A stretch of 64,000 bases of DNA from Peptococcaceae bacterium. GTDB taxonomy: Bacteria; Bacillota; Desulfitobacteriia; Desulfitobacteriales; Syntrophobotulaceae. Positions 36,064 to 45,364 of this stretch are shown in pieces (the first letter of the stretch is position 1; each line of letters begins with the position of its first letter). Below the pieces are notes generated by a model that saw only the letters and a list, made by a program, of their open reading frames with translations, did not search any database and was not told the origin of the DNA. Where the stretch lies: NCBI GenBank assembly GCA_012517475.1, contig JAAYUV010000027.1, positions 1-64,000 of the forward strand, in the 5' to 3' direction. The translations under genes were made by a program, and so were the position numbers.

Positions 36064-36867
36064 ATGAAATTTGGATTTTCTACTTTAGGTTGTCCGGGTT
36101 GGCCTTGGGGAGAAATTATCACTTCCGCTGCCGATTTAGGCTATGATGGTATCGAGTTAAGGGGAATTGGGAGTGAAATGTATCTGCCTCATGTCAAGGA
36201 ATTTGCCCGGGATAATCTGCCTCACATCCACAGCAGGCTGAAAAAAATGGGCCTTACAATTCCTTGTCTCACCACAGGGGCCTTTCTATTTGATCCGGAA
36301 AGAAAAGAAAGTGCCCGTGAAGAAGTAATCGCTTATTTAGAATTAGCTGCTGATATGAAAGCACCCTATATCCGGGTTCTGGGAGATGCCAATCCCCAAC
36401 CTGGTCAAGTGGATGAAGATCTTTTGGAAGAGAATCTGGCTTTCCTGCTGCCCCTGGCTGCAGAGAGGAATGTCGTATTATTATTGGAAACAAACGGAGT
36501 TTACGCTTCCTCACCCCGAATCATAACTTTAATGAAAAAAGTTAATCACCCAAACCTTGGTTTATTATGGGATATCCATCACCCATACCGTTTTTTCCAG
36601 GAGCCGGTTGCAGAGACATACAATACCCTTAAACCCTGGATCAAACATGTCCATGTGAAAGATTCGGTCGTCTCCCAGGGCAAGATTCAGTATTGCATGT
36701 TGGGTTACGGTGATGTGCCGGTAGCTGAAGCGGTATCACTCCTGGCGGCAGACAACTTCTCCGGTTTTGTGGTACTGGAATGGGTCAAAAGGTGGAACAT
36801 GGATCTCGAAGAACCGGGAATTGTATTCTCCCATTATCTGAGTACCATAAAAAGAATGCTGACCTAA
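36064..36867 (+). CDS. Xylose isomerase-like TIM-barrel sugar isomerase/epimerase
   Basis: This 267-aa protein belongs to the AP endonuclease family 2 / sugar phosphate isomerase superfamily. MKFGFSTLGCPGWP opens the barrel, GYDGIELRGIG is the first strand-turn, then a metal-binding pattern with Glu in LLETNG, Asp-His in LLWDIHHPYR, His-Val-Lys in HVHVKD, and VVLEWV near the end. The substrate cannot be named; hydroxypyruvate or inosose-like sugars are typical. It is transcribed alone with GGGGTGG upstream and a terminator behind. Confidence 0.85.
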   Translation: MKFGFSTLGCPGWPWGEIITSAADLGYDGIELRGIGSEMYLPHVKEFARDNLPHIHSRLKKMGLTIPCLTTGAFLFDPERKESAREEVIAYLELAADMKAPYIRVLGDANPQPGQVDEDLLEENLAFLLPLAAERNVVLLLETNGVYASSPRIITLMKKVNHPNLGLLWDIHHPYRFFQEPVAETYNTLKPWIKHVHVKDSVVSQGKIQYCMLGYGDVPVAEAVSLLAADNFSGFVVLEWVKRWNMDLEEPGIVFSHYLSTIKRMLT

Positions 36868-36886
36868 AATCACAATACAAATAAAA

Positions 36887-36922
36887 AGCCCGATAGCTTG
36901 ATTTTGATTATGCTATCGGGCT
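36887..36922 (+). terminator. Terminator of the sugar isomerase gene
   Basis: Eleven-base arms, AGCCCGATAGC at 36887-36897 and its complement at 36912-36922, followed by a short T-rich stretch on the plus strand; AAAAA lies on the other side, so it could work in both directions. Confidence 0.75.
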
Positions 36923-36930
36923 ATTTGTCT

Positions 36931-37075
36931 TTAAGCTTCCGATTCCCACTCTCTGACCCGGGCTACTGCTTTTTGCCAGCCACTATAGTACTTGTTCCTT
37001 TCTTCTGCCGGCATTTGCGGACAACCTTCGTATTGATATATGTTCATATGTACATAAAGATTGCTTAATTCTGTT
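36931..37075 (-). pseudogene. glpK: Remnant of the 3' end of glycerol kinase
   Basis: The minus strand reads LYVHMNIYQYEGCPQMPAEE, RNKYYSGWQKAVARVREWESEA and then TAA. The ERN-YSGW-KAV-R--EW block matches the C-terminal end of glycerol kinase. Upstream the frame meets a stop at about 37081, so only some 45 codons remain. It sits next to a truncated receiver-domain gene, marking a deletion or rearrangement scar. Confidence 0.6.
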
Positions 37076-37256
37076 CCTTTTCTTTAAGATAGACAGAGAC
37101 AACCTCTAAAAACTTTACAACATTAATTGGTTTAATGATATACTCTGCAAACCCGGCTTTTAGTGCTTTTTCAATGTCTTTTTCCATCGCATTGGCACTA
37201 ATGGCAATCACCGGAATGTCTTTTGTTTCACACCTTTGTTGGTACTTCATTCTCAT
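37065..37256 (-). pseudogene. C-terminal half of a receiver domain
   Basis: A 63-aa ORF that contains only the last part of a CheY-like domain (IPVIAISANAMEKD, FAEYIIKPIN). The acidic pocket and phosphorylated Asp are missing. Its ATG overlaps the stop of the receiver-HD-GYP gene as ATGA, so it might still be translated, but it cannot be phosphorylated. It is probably the tail of a lost hybrid kinase, and its 3' end overlaps the glpK remnant. Confidence 0.7.
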
Positions 37257-38317
37257 GCGTGCTCTTCTTTTATTTTTAATATAGCAGGCAGAGCCTTCAG
37301 AAATGCCTCAACAATAAACGGGTCAAAGTGGGTTCCGCTTCCATTTTTTATCTCCTCAACCGCTTCTTTTTCTCCCCAGGCGTTTTTATATGGTCTTTCT
37401 GAAATAAGCGCATCAAATACGTCACAGATTGCCGTAATCCTCCCAACCAATGGAATCTCTTCTCCCTTAAGCCCTCTGGGATAACCGCTTCCATCCCATT
37501 TTTCATGATGAGATAGGGCAATAATCTCTGCCATTTGAATCAACTCCGAGGAACTTCCGGTAAGAATTTGTCCACCCAGAACCGTATGGGATTTCATCTT
37601 TTCCCATTCACTGTCGTTAAGTTTTCCGGGTTTCAGCAAAATCTCATCAGGGACCCCGATCTTTCCAATATCGTGCATGGTGCAGGCGTGCAAAAGCAAA
37701 CGGTTTTCCTTTTCAGAAAGACCTGCTGCTTTCCCTAATTCAAAAGAATACTTACTCATGCGCGTAATATGATCGCCGGTCTCATTATCCCGGAATTCTG
37801 CAGCCCGTAACAGACGATATATCAGCTCAAGCTGCAAATCCCGAAGTTCTTTGGTTCGTTCCTGAACTTTATCTTCTAATTCCTGGTTTTGTCTTTTCAC
37901 CTGATTATGTAAAAGACGGATTTCCAGCATATTATGAATTCGATTCAAAACTTCCGCATGATCAAACGGTTTACTGATAAAATCTTTTGCACCCTTTTCC
38001 AGACCTAATATCCGGTGTTCCAGATCATTTTGAGCAGTAACGATAACAACAGACAAATAGTCTTCACCTTTGACTTCATTCAGAAGCTCCAGAACCTGGA
38101 AACCATCCAGGTAAGGCATTTTATAGTCAAGTAATATTAAATCAGGCTGATATTCGAGATAGTACCGGACCGTTTCTCTCGAATCAGTAATGGTTTTCAT
38201 GTTTCGATAACCGGAAACCTTTAACAGCTTTGCCAGCAGGAGAATATTTGCCTGATGATCATCTACTATTAAAATTTTAGCATTGAAAATATCTTCGTTG
38301 ACCATGCTGGCCATGTT
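37253..38317 (-). CDS. Receiver-HD-GYP response regulator (RpfG type)
   Basis: A 354-aa cytoplasmic protein. Receiver domain: DDHQAN, phosphorylated Asp at about 63 in LLDYKMPYLDG, and Lys in FISKPFD. After a coiled linker comes an HD-GYP domain with HDIGKIGVPDE and HHEKWDGSGYPRGLKGEEIP, both intact, so c-di-GMP hydrolysis under phosphorylation control is likely. The frame opens at GTG 38326, but AAGGTGG is better spaced for ATG 38317. It could be the output of the hybrid kinase/Hpt set encoded 1-5 kb away. The truncated receiver gene overlaps its end. Confidence 0.9.
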   Translation of the reverse strand, partial: NMASMVNEDIFNAKILIVDDHQANILLLAKLLKVSGYRNMKTITDSRETVRYYLEYQPDLILLDYKMPYLDGFQVLELLNEVKGEDYLSVVIVTAQNDLEHRILGLEKGAKDFISKPFDHAEVLNRIHNMLEIRLLHNQVKRQNQELEDKVQERTKELRDLQLELIYRLLRAAEFRDNETGDHITRMSKYSFELGKAAGLSEKENRLLLHACTMHDIGKIGVPDEILLKPGKLNDSEWEKMKSHTVLGGQILTGSSSELIQMAEIIALSHHEKWDGSGYPRGLKGEEIPLVGRITAICDVFDALISERPYKNAWGEKEAVEEIKNGSGTHFDPFIVEAFLKALPAILKIKEEHA

Positions 38318-38672
38318 GGCCACCACCTTGTATGTATAGTACTTACCATTTGCGTTAAGTTGTGAGGATTATGCCAGAATAATCAAAACAATCTAATTAT
38401 TATGTTTGTCTAATAATTCGCTGCGAAGAATTTTTTTCCTTGTATTTTCTTAACACTTCGAAAATTTCTGTCCCTCTCAATACTATCATCCGAAATATTT
38501 TGGTCATTATTAATCTACAAAAATATTGGAATTGGTCAGAGGATATTATACCTCAACGATAACTTATTTCCTGATTCTTCATAAAAATATCTGAAGAAAA
38601 AAATTCACCCGGGTTGTATTGATAAAACAGACCCATATATTATGGTAAGAATTATTTTTGGGGTGATGTTTT

Positions 38673-39485
38673 ATGAAAGCAATCGTAAATTTAAACGATC
38701 ATTTGTTTCAGGCAGGCTTTATAGCCATTATTATCAATTTTATTTCAGTTTTGTTTTGCTTGCCGGTTAATTCCGATACCACCCTGGTTCATGATTTCGG
38801 TCACCCAACTACACCCTATGTCTTCAAATTCCCCGAAAAAGGAATACCTGTTTTGATGTATCACTCGATCAGCACCATCCCCAATAATACGCTCGGCATT
38901 CCCGTAGAACAATTTAAGGAAGAAATGCAATGGCTCTACAACCAAAATTATCATCCCCTGTCCCTGGAAGAATTTTATGAGGCCTTGGTTAATGAGGCTC
39001 CGGTCCCGGAAAAACCTATCCTGCTGACCTTTGACGATGGATATTTGGATAACTATAGTGCAGCGTGGCCTGTTTTACAGCAACATCACTTCCGGGCAAC
39101 CTTTTTCATTGTTACCGGTTCTCTTGGGCCCGGAATGATGGACTGGAAAGAACTCCAGGATTTAAAGGACCATGGAAATTCCATAGGAAGCCATACCGTA
39201 AACCATTATGATTTAAGGCAGCTTTCATCCGGCGGGCAGGAAGATGAGCTATCTGCGTCAAAACAAGTTCTTGACGAGCATCTTGGTATAAACGTCCAGG
39301 CTTTTTGCTTTCCTTCCGGACGGTATAATAACAGAACCCTGGAGTTAATGCCCCAATTGGGGTACAAACTAGGGTTTACAACAATACCAGGTAATGTTCA
39401 TCTGGGTGATAACCCCTTAACACTTAAGAGGGTACGTATTTCCGGAGGAATGTCGTTTGTATCCTTTCAAAAGTTATTTCCATAA
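38673..39485 (+). CDS. Membrane-anchored polysaccharide deacetylase
   Basis: This 270-aa NodB-family protein has an uncleaved N-terminal helix at about 14-34. The fold's motifs are present: VLMYHSIS, TFDDGYLDN (catalytic and metal Asp), and SHTVNHYDL (metal His pair). The catalytic domain faces outside and probably acts on N-acetylglucosamine in peptidoglycan or an exopolysaccharide. It is divergent from the receiver-HD-GYP gene and convergent with the hybrid kinase gene. Upstream 38327-38672 is AT-rich without genes. Confidence 0.9.
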   Translation: MKAIVNLNDHLFQAGFIAIIINFISVLFCLPVNSDTTLVHDFGHPTTPYVFKFPEKGIPVLMYHSISTIPNNTLGIPVEQFKEEMQWLYNQNYHPLSLEEFYEALVNEAPVPEKPILLTFDDGYLDNYSAAWPVLQQHHFRATFFIVTGSLGPGMMDWKELQDLKDHGNSIGSHTVNHYDLRQLSSGGQEDELSASKQVLDEHLGINVQAFCFPSGRYNNRTLELMPQLGYKLGFTTIPGNVHLGDNPLTLKRVRISGGMSFVSFQKLFP

Positions 39486-39530
39486 GTTTATGCCATATTC
39501 CTGACAGCACATTTATTGCGGGAATAAAAA

Positions 39531-39556
39531 AAGCAAGGGACCACAGCCCCTTGCTT
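39531..39556 (-). terminator. Terminator of the hybrid kinase operon
   Basis: Arms AAGCAAGGG (39531-39539) and CCCTTGCTT (39548-39556) pair perfectly and are followed on the minus strand by a T7 run. The stem overlaps the kinase stop codon. It ends the binding protein-kinase operon. Confidence 0.85.
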
Positions 39557-42320
39557 ATAGTGCCGCTACATATTTACTTAGAATACCTTCCAGTCTGGAA
39601 ATGGTAATCGGTTTTGTAATATAGTCATCCATTCCTGCGGCGATACACTTTTCTTTGTCCCCTTGCATAGCATAGGCCGTCATGGCTATAATCGGAGTCT
39701 GACTGTTCAGGGCGGATGATTTTTTTATGACTGCGGTTGCTTCGTATCCATCCATTACCGGCATTTGGCAATCCATTAAAATCAGACAGTATTTATTCTT
39801 GTTGCTTACTTCTACAGCCTGCTGTCCGTTTGACGCCAGCTCAGCTTCATAACCGAGCCTTTTTAGCATGATCATTCCCAGCTTTTGATTAGCCTCTTTA
39901 TCTTCCACAAGCAAAACCTTTTGACCATTGGTTTTATTAGGTTTTTGTTCAACAGTATAGCGGGTAACAAATTCTGTTTGTTCCTCCTGAAGATCTCTTT
40001 TGCTGACTTCAGAAATTACATTGATCAGCTCTTTTTTCCTGACCGGTTTGGATAGATATCCGTAAAAACCAATATTCCGGACTAATTTTGCTTCCCCCTT
40101 CTGAGCCGACGAAGTAAGCAGAATTAGACGGATTTCCTTTAGCCCCGGATCTGACATGATTTCTTTAGCCAGGTCAACACCATTCATTTCCGGCATTTGA
40201 TAATCTACAAGAATAATGTGCGGCAAGTTTTCGGGCAAGCTTTCCCCAAGAATACGCAGGGATTCCTTCCCATCCTTCGCCTCAAGCACCTTACAGCCCG
40301 TTTCCGCAAGATAAGCTTTGATGATCATCCGGTTCCTGGAATTATCATCCACAATCATGACAATAAGTTGTTCAGAATGACTCGTCTTAATCTTCTCTTC
40401 CTCTGCGGCAAGATGACTTTTCTCCAGTTCAAGGGTTATGACAAAAGTACTGCCTTTCCCTGCCTGGCTCCAGACTTCAATATGACCGCCCAGCAATTCC
40501 AAAAGCTTTTTGCTTATTGCCAGGCCCAGGCCGGTTCCCTCATACCTGCGGGTTGTCGAAGCATCAGCCTGTACAAAAACCTCAAACAACTTTTGTTTGG
40601 TCTCTTCCGTCATACCGATCCCTGTATCCGATATTTCAAATTGTAAAAGGACTTTTTCCTGGTTTTCCTGAAGTTTCCTTACTTGAACAGCTACTTCTCC
40701 CTTTTCTGTAAACTTAACCGCATTCCCCACAATGTTATTTAACACTTGCCTCAATCTCCCCGGATCTCCTTGAACACCTTCAGGAACATCCGCAGCGATA
40801 AAGGAAGAGATTTCAATCCCTTTTTCATCTGCTTTGGGAGAAAATAATGAAACTACTTCTTCCACAAGCCTTTGCAGGTCAAACGGGATATGATCGACCA
40901 ACATTTTTCCGGCCTCAATCTTGGAATAATCCAGGATATCATTAATCAAAACCATAAGGGCGTCTGTTGAACTCTTTACTTCCTGCAGATAACTTGCCTG
41001 CTCTTTATCCAGTCCCATGCCGGATAGCAATTCGATGAAACCAATGATTCCATTCATTGGTGTTCTAATTTCATGAGACATATTGGCCAAAAACTGGCTT
41101 TTGGCAATATTGGCTGCTTCGGCAGCTTCCTTTGCCTGCATTAATTCCAGCTCCGTCTGTTTTTGCTGTTCCAGGCTTTTAATGAATTCGTTAAACCATT
41201 TGCTTAATTCGCCAATTTCATCATCGGATGTTGCTTGTAAACGGGTACTGTAGTTAATGGTCCCTTTTTGGATCTCCTTAAAATAATTCGTTATCTGGCG
41301 GATGGGATCTACAAATTTTTGAGAAATGACCAATCCAATAATAAAAATTAACACAAATGAAACAAGCAAAAAGAGAATGGTGTTCTTTTTAATATCAAAA
41401 ACTTTAGCGGTTATGCTTCTTTCCGGAATAGCAGAAATCAGCAGCCAATCGTTATCATTTGACTTATCATAAGTAATGAGTTTGTCTTCACCATCTATGT
41501 TCTGGGTATAACTCCCGGATTCATTTACCAGATTGTTTAGCAGTATTGGGTCAAGTAAACTTCCAATGAGGAATTTATCGGGATGATAAACGATTCTGTT
41601 TTTCCTGTCTACGATCATGTAGACCGCATCATCCGCCGAAGAGTTAACAAAGTGATTATAAAAAACTTCCAGATTATAATTGATCAGCAACAGCCCGATG
41701 GGTTTTTCCTGCAAAGTATCCAGATCAAATTTTTTGAGGATTTTGGCAACAACAATAACCTTTTTATTCTTGGAATTGAGATTGATGTTATCTTCAATGC
41801 CTTCCCACAATACAGCTTTTCCCGAGCCCAATGTTTCCTGGTAAATGGCATCCTTAGTCTTGGTATTGATATCCTGGACATTGAGAGTATCCCCCACGTG
41901 ATAGTGGTCCCCTCTCAGAGAGTAGATATCAATGGACACAAGTCCTTTCAGATTGGTGAAATTACTCAGGATATACCCGATTTTGGCCTGGGTGTTTAAC
42001 CTTTCAAAATCACTGACGTCATTTTCCGTATTGGCCAAAACATTTTGAATATCTTCGATGCTGGATAAATTGGCAACAAGTCCTTCAACTTCTTCCATGA
42101 TCAGTTCCAGATAACGTTTTTTCTCTTCCATCAGCTGCAAAGAAGCATTGTTGATTTCGTTTTTCAAGATTGCTTTGGACTTGCTGTATGATGCCATTCC
42201 TAAAAAGGCCAGGGGAACGACGCTGGCCAATACGAGATAAATTAAAAATTTTTTGGTTATCGTGATTTTAGAAGGCTTCTTAAACATGAACGAACTTTTC
42301 ATCTCCAGGCTGCGCCTCAT
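39555..42320 (-). CDS. Hybrid sensor histidine kinase with dCache-like sensor
   Basis: This 921-aa membrane kinase has a first helix at about 25-45, a large extracytoplasmic region of 260 residues with a double-Cache look, a second helix at 312-334, HAMP to about 385, and HisKA with the phospho-accepting His416 in SHEIRTPMNGIIGF. A HATPase domain follows (about 520-640), then two receiver domains in tandem (Asp in LVDYQMPEMNG and LMDCQMPVMDG). It has no Hpt of its own; a separate Hpt gene lies two genes upstream. The gene follows the sugar-binding lipoprotein gene by three bases, implying joint function. Confidence 0.92.
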   Translation of the reverse strand: MRRSLEMKSSFMFKKPSKITITKKFLIYLVLASVVPLAFLGMASYSKSKAILKNEINNASLQLMEEKKRYLELIMEEVEGLVANLSSIEDIQNVLANTENDVSDFERLNTQAKIGYILSNFTNLKGLVSIDIYSLRGDHYHVGDTLNVQDINTKTKDAIYQETLGSGKAVLWEGIEDNINLNSKNKKVIVVAKILKKFDLDTLQEKPIGLLLINYNLEVFYNHFVNSSADDAVYMIVDRKNRIVYHPDKFLIGSLLDPILLNNLVNESGSYTQNIDGEDKLITYDKSNDNDWLLISAIPERSITAKVFDIKKNTILFLLVSFVLIFIIGLVISQKFVDPIRQITNYFKEIQKGTINYSTRLQATSDDEIGELSKWFNEFIKSLEQQKQTELELMQAKEAAEAANIAKSQFLANMSHEIRTPMNGIIGFIELLSGMGLDKEQASYLQEVKSSTDALMVLINDILDYSKIEAGKMLVDHIPFDLQRLVEEVVSLFSPKADEKGIEISSFIAADVPEGVQGDPGRLRQVLNNIVGNAVKFTEKGEVAVQVRKLQENQEKVLLQFEISDTGIGMTEETKQKLFEVFVQADASTTRRYEGTGLGLAISKKLLELLGGHIEVWSQAGKGSTFVITLELEKSHLAAEEEKIKTSHSEQLIVMIVDDNSRNRMIIKAYLAETGCKVLEAKDGKESLRILGESLPENLPHIILVDYQMPEMNGVDLAKEIMSDPGLKEIRLILLTSSAQKGEAKLVRNIGFYGYLSKPVRKKELINVISEVSKRDLQEEQTEFVTRYTVEQKPNKTNGQKVLLVEDKEANQKLGMIMLKRLGYEAELASNGQQAVEVSNKNKYCLILMDCQMPVMDGYEATAVIKKSSALNSQTPIIAMTAYAMQGDKEKCIAAGMDDYITKPITISRLEGILSKYVAAL

Positions 42321-42323
42321 GTT

Positions 42324-43325
42324 CTATTGGTTTAAGGCGCTGGAAGTAATCACCTTCATCGGAACATAGGTTTCGGGGGCTTGTTTTTCTCCGTTTAGCA
42401 TTGCAAAAGCAAATTTTATTCCGTTATAACCCTGAACATCTGCCTGCTGGTTAATTGTAACCTGCATTCTACCGGTTTTTATGGCCCTCAAAGCTTCTTC
42501 CAAGGCATCAAACCCGGCAACCAATACATTCTTCTTTTTTACACTGTCCAAATACTGGATAGCCCCTAAGGCCATCATGTCATTGGCGCAAAAAATCGCC
42601 CCTATATCAGGGTTTTTGGAAAAGATCTCAGAAGTTACATTATACGCTTCGTCGATCTTCCAGTTGGCGGTCTCCATGGCAACAACCTGAATATTTTTAT
42701 TCTCTTTGAAAGCCCTTAATGCTCCCTTTTTGCGCTGTTCAGCATTATCAGCGGACCGTATTCCTTCCAGAATTGCCACTTTGGTGGGTTTGGTAATTTT
42801 ATCGCTGATGTATTTAGCGGATTGGTAAGCCCCGGCTTCATTATCCACACTGATAAACGGCACATCGAGCAGGCCGATATTTTTCATGGTTTTGGGATCG
42901 AGACGGTTATCGATGTTAACAATCTGGATTTTTGCATCCTGTGCTTTTTTCAAAACCGGAATCAGATCCGTGGAACTGCCCGGAGCAATCACAATGGCGT
43001 CAACTTTGGCATTGATTAACTCTTCAACAATCGCAATCTGCTGGTCAATGGAAGTTTCCTTGGCACCGGTTTTTACAATGAGATTAATCCCCAATTCATT
43101 TTCCGCTTTCCGCGCGCCTTTTTCCATTTCAATAAAAAACGGATTGGTCAGCGTTTTCATCACAAGGGCTATATTTTTTTTCGAACCCGCCGCATTGGAA
43201 TTTTCTTTCTGCTCACTTTTGGCCGTATTATCGGTTGCAGCCGGAGTGGGATTCTTCGCACAGCTTATCAGGAGAAAAGAAACACAAATTAGAGTTACGC
43301 ATAACAGAAACCCTTTTTTCTTCAT
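42324..43325 (-). CDS. Ribose-type sugar-binding lipoprotein
   Basis: This 333-aa periplasmic binding protein type 1 of the RbsB/LuxP class has a signal peptide with the lipobox LLISC, then the typical IALVMKTLTNPFFIEMEKGARK strand-helix start and GAIFCANDMMALGAI in the hinge half. No permease or ATPase gene is nearby, so it is probably not a transport subunit. It is followed by the hybrid kinase at three bases' distance and preceded by the Hpt gene. A sensory role like LuxP with LuxQ, or like chemotaxis receptors, is the best reading. Ligand unknown. Confidence 0.9.
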   Translation of the reverse strand: MKKKGFLLCVTLICVSFLLISCAKNPTPAATDNTAKSEQKENSNAAGSKKNIALVMKTLTNPFFIEMEKGARKAENELGINLIVKTGAKETSIDQQIAIVEELINAKVDAIVIAPGSSTDLIPVLKKAQDAKIQIVNIDNRLDPKTMKNIGLLDVPFISVDNEAGAYQSAKYISDKITKPTKVAILEGIRSADNAEQRKKGALRAFKENKNIQVVAMETANWKIDEAYNVTSEIFSKNPDIGAIFCANDMMALGAIQYLDSVKKKNVLVAGFDALEEALRAIKTGRMQVTINQQADVQGYNGIKFAFAMLNGEKQAPETYVPMKVITSSALNQ

Positions 43326-43355
43326 AGTAAACTCTCCTCGTTTTATTTTTACGTT

Positions 43356-43712
43356 TCAACCTGTTTGTTCCCACTGAAAATAAGCGTAAAGCTGCTCGAT
43401 CACTTCATCAATAAGGCCTAATAGTACAGACATATTGCCGTCCATATTTTCATAATCTCTCTGTTTAAATCTCATATCGCATTGGACGGCATGCTCATAT
43501 ACCTTCAACGCATGATAGTTCCCGGCAATCCCTTTTACGGTATGCGTTGATTTTTCAAGCCGTTCCAGATTTCCGGATAACAAATTCTCTTCGATGTTTT
43601 GCCGTTCAACCTTAATATCTTCCACAAAGACAAGATATAACTCTTTGATTGTATCATCATCTAATCCCAACTGGTCTTGAACCTCATGCAGGTTTACAAT
43701 GCTGGAATTCAT
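43356..43712 (-). CDS. Stand-alone Hpt phosphotransfer protein
   Basis: A 118-aa four-helix Hpt protein. The phospho-accepting His57 lies in STHTVKGIAGNYHA, the family motif. ATG 43712 has GAGAGGAG upstream and fixes the start, although the frame extends to 43739. It sits 30 bases upstream of the sugar-binding lipoprotein, so the order is Hpt, binding protein, hybrid kinase. It should carry phosphate from the kinase's receivers to another receiver, possibly that of the RpfG-type protein at 37253. Confidence 0.87.
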   Translation of the reverse strand: MNSSIVNLHEVQDQLGLDDDTIKELYLVFVEDIKVERQNIEENLLSGNLERLEKSTHTVKGIAGNYHALKVYEHAVQCDMRFKQRDYENMDGNMSVLLGLIDEVIEQLYAYFQWEQTG

Positions 43713-43868
43713 CTCATCACTCCTCTCCCAAACAACCAAAAATCAGACCCATTGAAAGTGTATGACTTAATAAACCATCTCAAGGTAGGGCTACGTAATG
43801 TATTGACGCTTTCGGTTGTCGGAATAGTATTTAAAGTCATTAAAGATGTATTTTGATTATACATACAT

Positions 43869-43905
43869 AAAACCCAACAGCTACCCTTCGTAACTGTTGG
43901 ATTTT
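43869..43905 (-). terminator. Terminator after the HD-GYP gene
   Basis: Arms near AACCCAACAG (43871-43880) and CTGTTGGATT (43894-43903) form a hairpin between the HD-GYP gene and the Hpt gene on the minus strand, with GTTTTATG after it. It separates the two units. Exact ends are approximate. Confidence 0.6.
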
Positions 43906-43928
43906 TAATTGCCTTACTTGCTTTGCAC

Positions 43929-45266
43929 TTAGCTTTTAATGTCATAAAGATCACCTAAAGCCTCAGAAATCGTGTTAAGCTCATTTGCAAGATATACCTT
44001 TTCAAATGCCTCAACCAGTAAGGGATCAAACTGGGTACCGGAATTAATCTTCAATTCTTCGACTGCCTGTTCCATTGTTCTTGACATTGGCCTATAGGTA
44101 CGGGGTGAAGTAATTGCATCTACCGTATCAGCTACACTGACGATTCGAGCCAGAAATGGGATATCATTGCCCTGGAGACCGTCAGGATATCCCTTACCAT
44201 CATAGCGTTCATGGTGATACCGAATAATCGGCAAAATTTCATGGGCAAATTTCAATTTTGAACAAATAACTTCTCCCCGATGCGGATGTGATTTCACAAT
44301 GACCCATTCCTCTTCCGTCAATGCCGATGGTTTATTCAGAATAGCATCCGGAATGCCGATCTTTCCGATATCATGAAGGATTGCCGCGCGCCAAAGGTCA
44401 ACCATATCTTTTTGATTCAAATTCAGATGCTTGGCAATGGCCATGGCATACTGCGCCACTCTCTCCGAATGCCCATGAGTGTTGGTATCTTTGGATTCAA
44501 GCGCTAAGGTCAGGGAGAAAATAATATTTTGGGATTCGTCTAAAGCCAATAAAGAATCATGTAACTCTGCGTTGGCTACTGAAAGTTCGAGATTCTTTTT
44601 CTCCAATTCACTTTTTTGTATTTCAATCGTTTTTTTGCTATTAAAATCATTTACCTTGGCTATAAAGAGAATCCGGGAAACAAACACAGCCAGTATCACT
44701 AAAACCGTACCATTAAAGTAGTTCGCACTTAAGGCTGCAGGACTAGATTGGGTAAAAGTAATCCCTATAAGGAACACAATATGGCAAATGGCATACATTC
44801 CAAGATTACTTAACGGTTTTTGATAGTTTATGATGGCAAAAAGCCATATACAAAGAACATAAATCGTTATTTCCCCATGAATCAATTGATCTGCAATGGT
44901 AGTGAAGGAAGCGCCTAATAATATAATAAAGCTAAACGTTAGAACAAAGTGCTGTTTAAGTTGAAGTGTTAAGGCTTGAGAATAAGACCTCCTGACAAAT
45001 AGATACCCATATAATAAAAATAACAAAAGTACATAAAAAAAATGGGAGTAAAGAAGAAACCTATAGCCACCATTTTCTTGCCAAAGTCCTTGACGATATT
45101 TCATATAATCGGTAAAAAGTAAAATAATAAAAATAAAAAACAATAAAAAACTTAAGTTCCTGGATCGTATATAATTTGACTCGATTAGTTCTCTTTGGAA
45201 CTCCGGTTTATTTTCTTCCGGAATATTATAGTTTTGAAATTTCTTGAGCATGGAATTAAATTTCAC
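43929..45266 (-). CDS. Membrane HD-GYP phosphodiesterase
   Basis: This 445-aa protein has about six membrane helices in residues 35-225, a coiled coil to about 260, and an HD-GYP domain with HDIGKIGIPD near 310 and HHERYDGKGYPDGLQGNDIP near 355, both intact. It has no GGDEF or receiver domain. It is transcribed alone, upstream of the Hpt-binding protein-kinase genes on the same strand. TTTGTCAAAT upstream on the minus strand (45319-45328 on plus) is a possible 0A-like site. Confidence 0.88.
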   Translation of the reverse strand: MKFNSMLKKFQNYNIPEENKPEFQRELIESNYIRSRNLSFLLFFIFIILLFTDYMKYRQGLWQENGGYRFLLYSHFFYVLLLFLLYGYLFVRRSYSQALTLQLKQHFVLTFSFIILLGASFTTIADQLIHGEITIYVLCIWLFAIINYQKPLSNLGMYAICHIVFLIGITFTQSSPAALSANYFNGTVLVILAVFVSRILFIAKVNDFNSKKTIEIQKSELEKKNLELSVANAELHDSLLALDESQNIIFSLTLALESKDTNTHGHSERVAQYAMAIAKHLNLNQKDMVDLWRAAILHDIGKIGIPDAILNKPSALTEEEWVIVKSHPHRGEVICSKLKFAHEILPIIRYHHERYDGKGYPDGLQGNDIPFLARIVSVADTVDAITSPRTYRPMSRTMEQAVEELKINSGTQFDPLLVEAFEKVYLANELNTISEALGDLYDIKS

Positions 45267-45364
45267 CCTATTCCAAATACTTATTACGACAAATACCGCA
45301 GACTTGTATCGTTATAATATTTGACAAATAGAATGCAAATTCCTTTTTGTTTGTCGATTTTCGG

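Noticed and set aside
43709-43954. 81-aa minus-strand ORF between the Hpt and HD-GYP genes
   Set aside because: It crosses a terminator hairpin, has no ribosome site and no recognisable motif; its end only overlaps the Hpt start.
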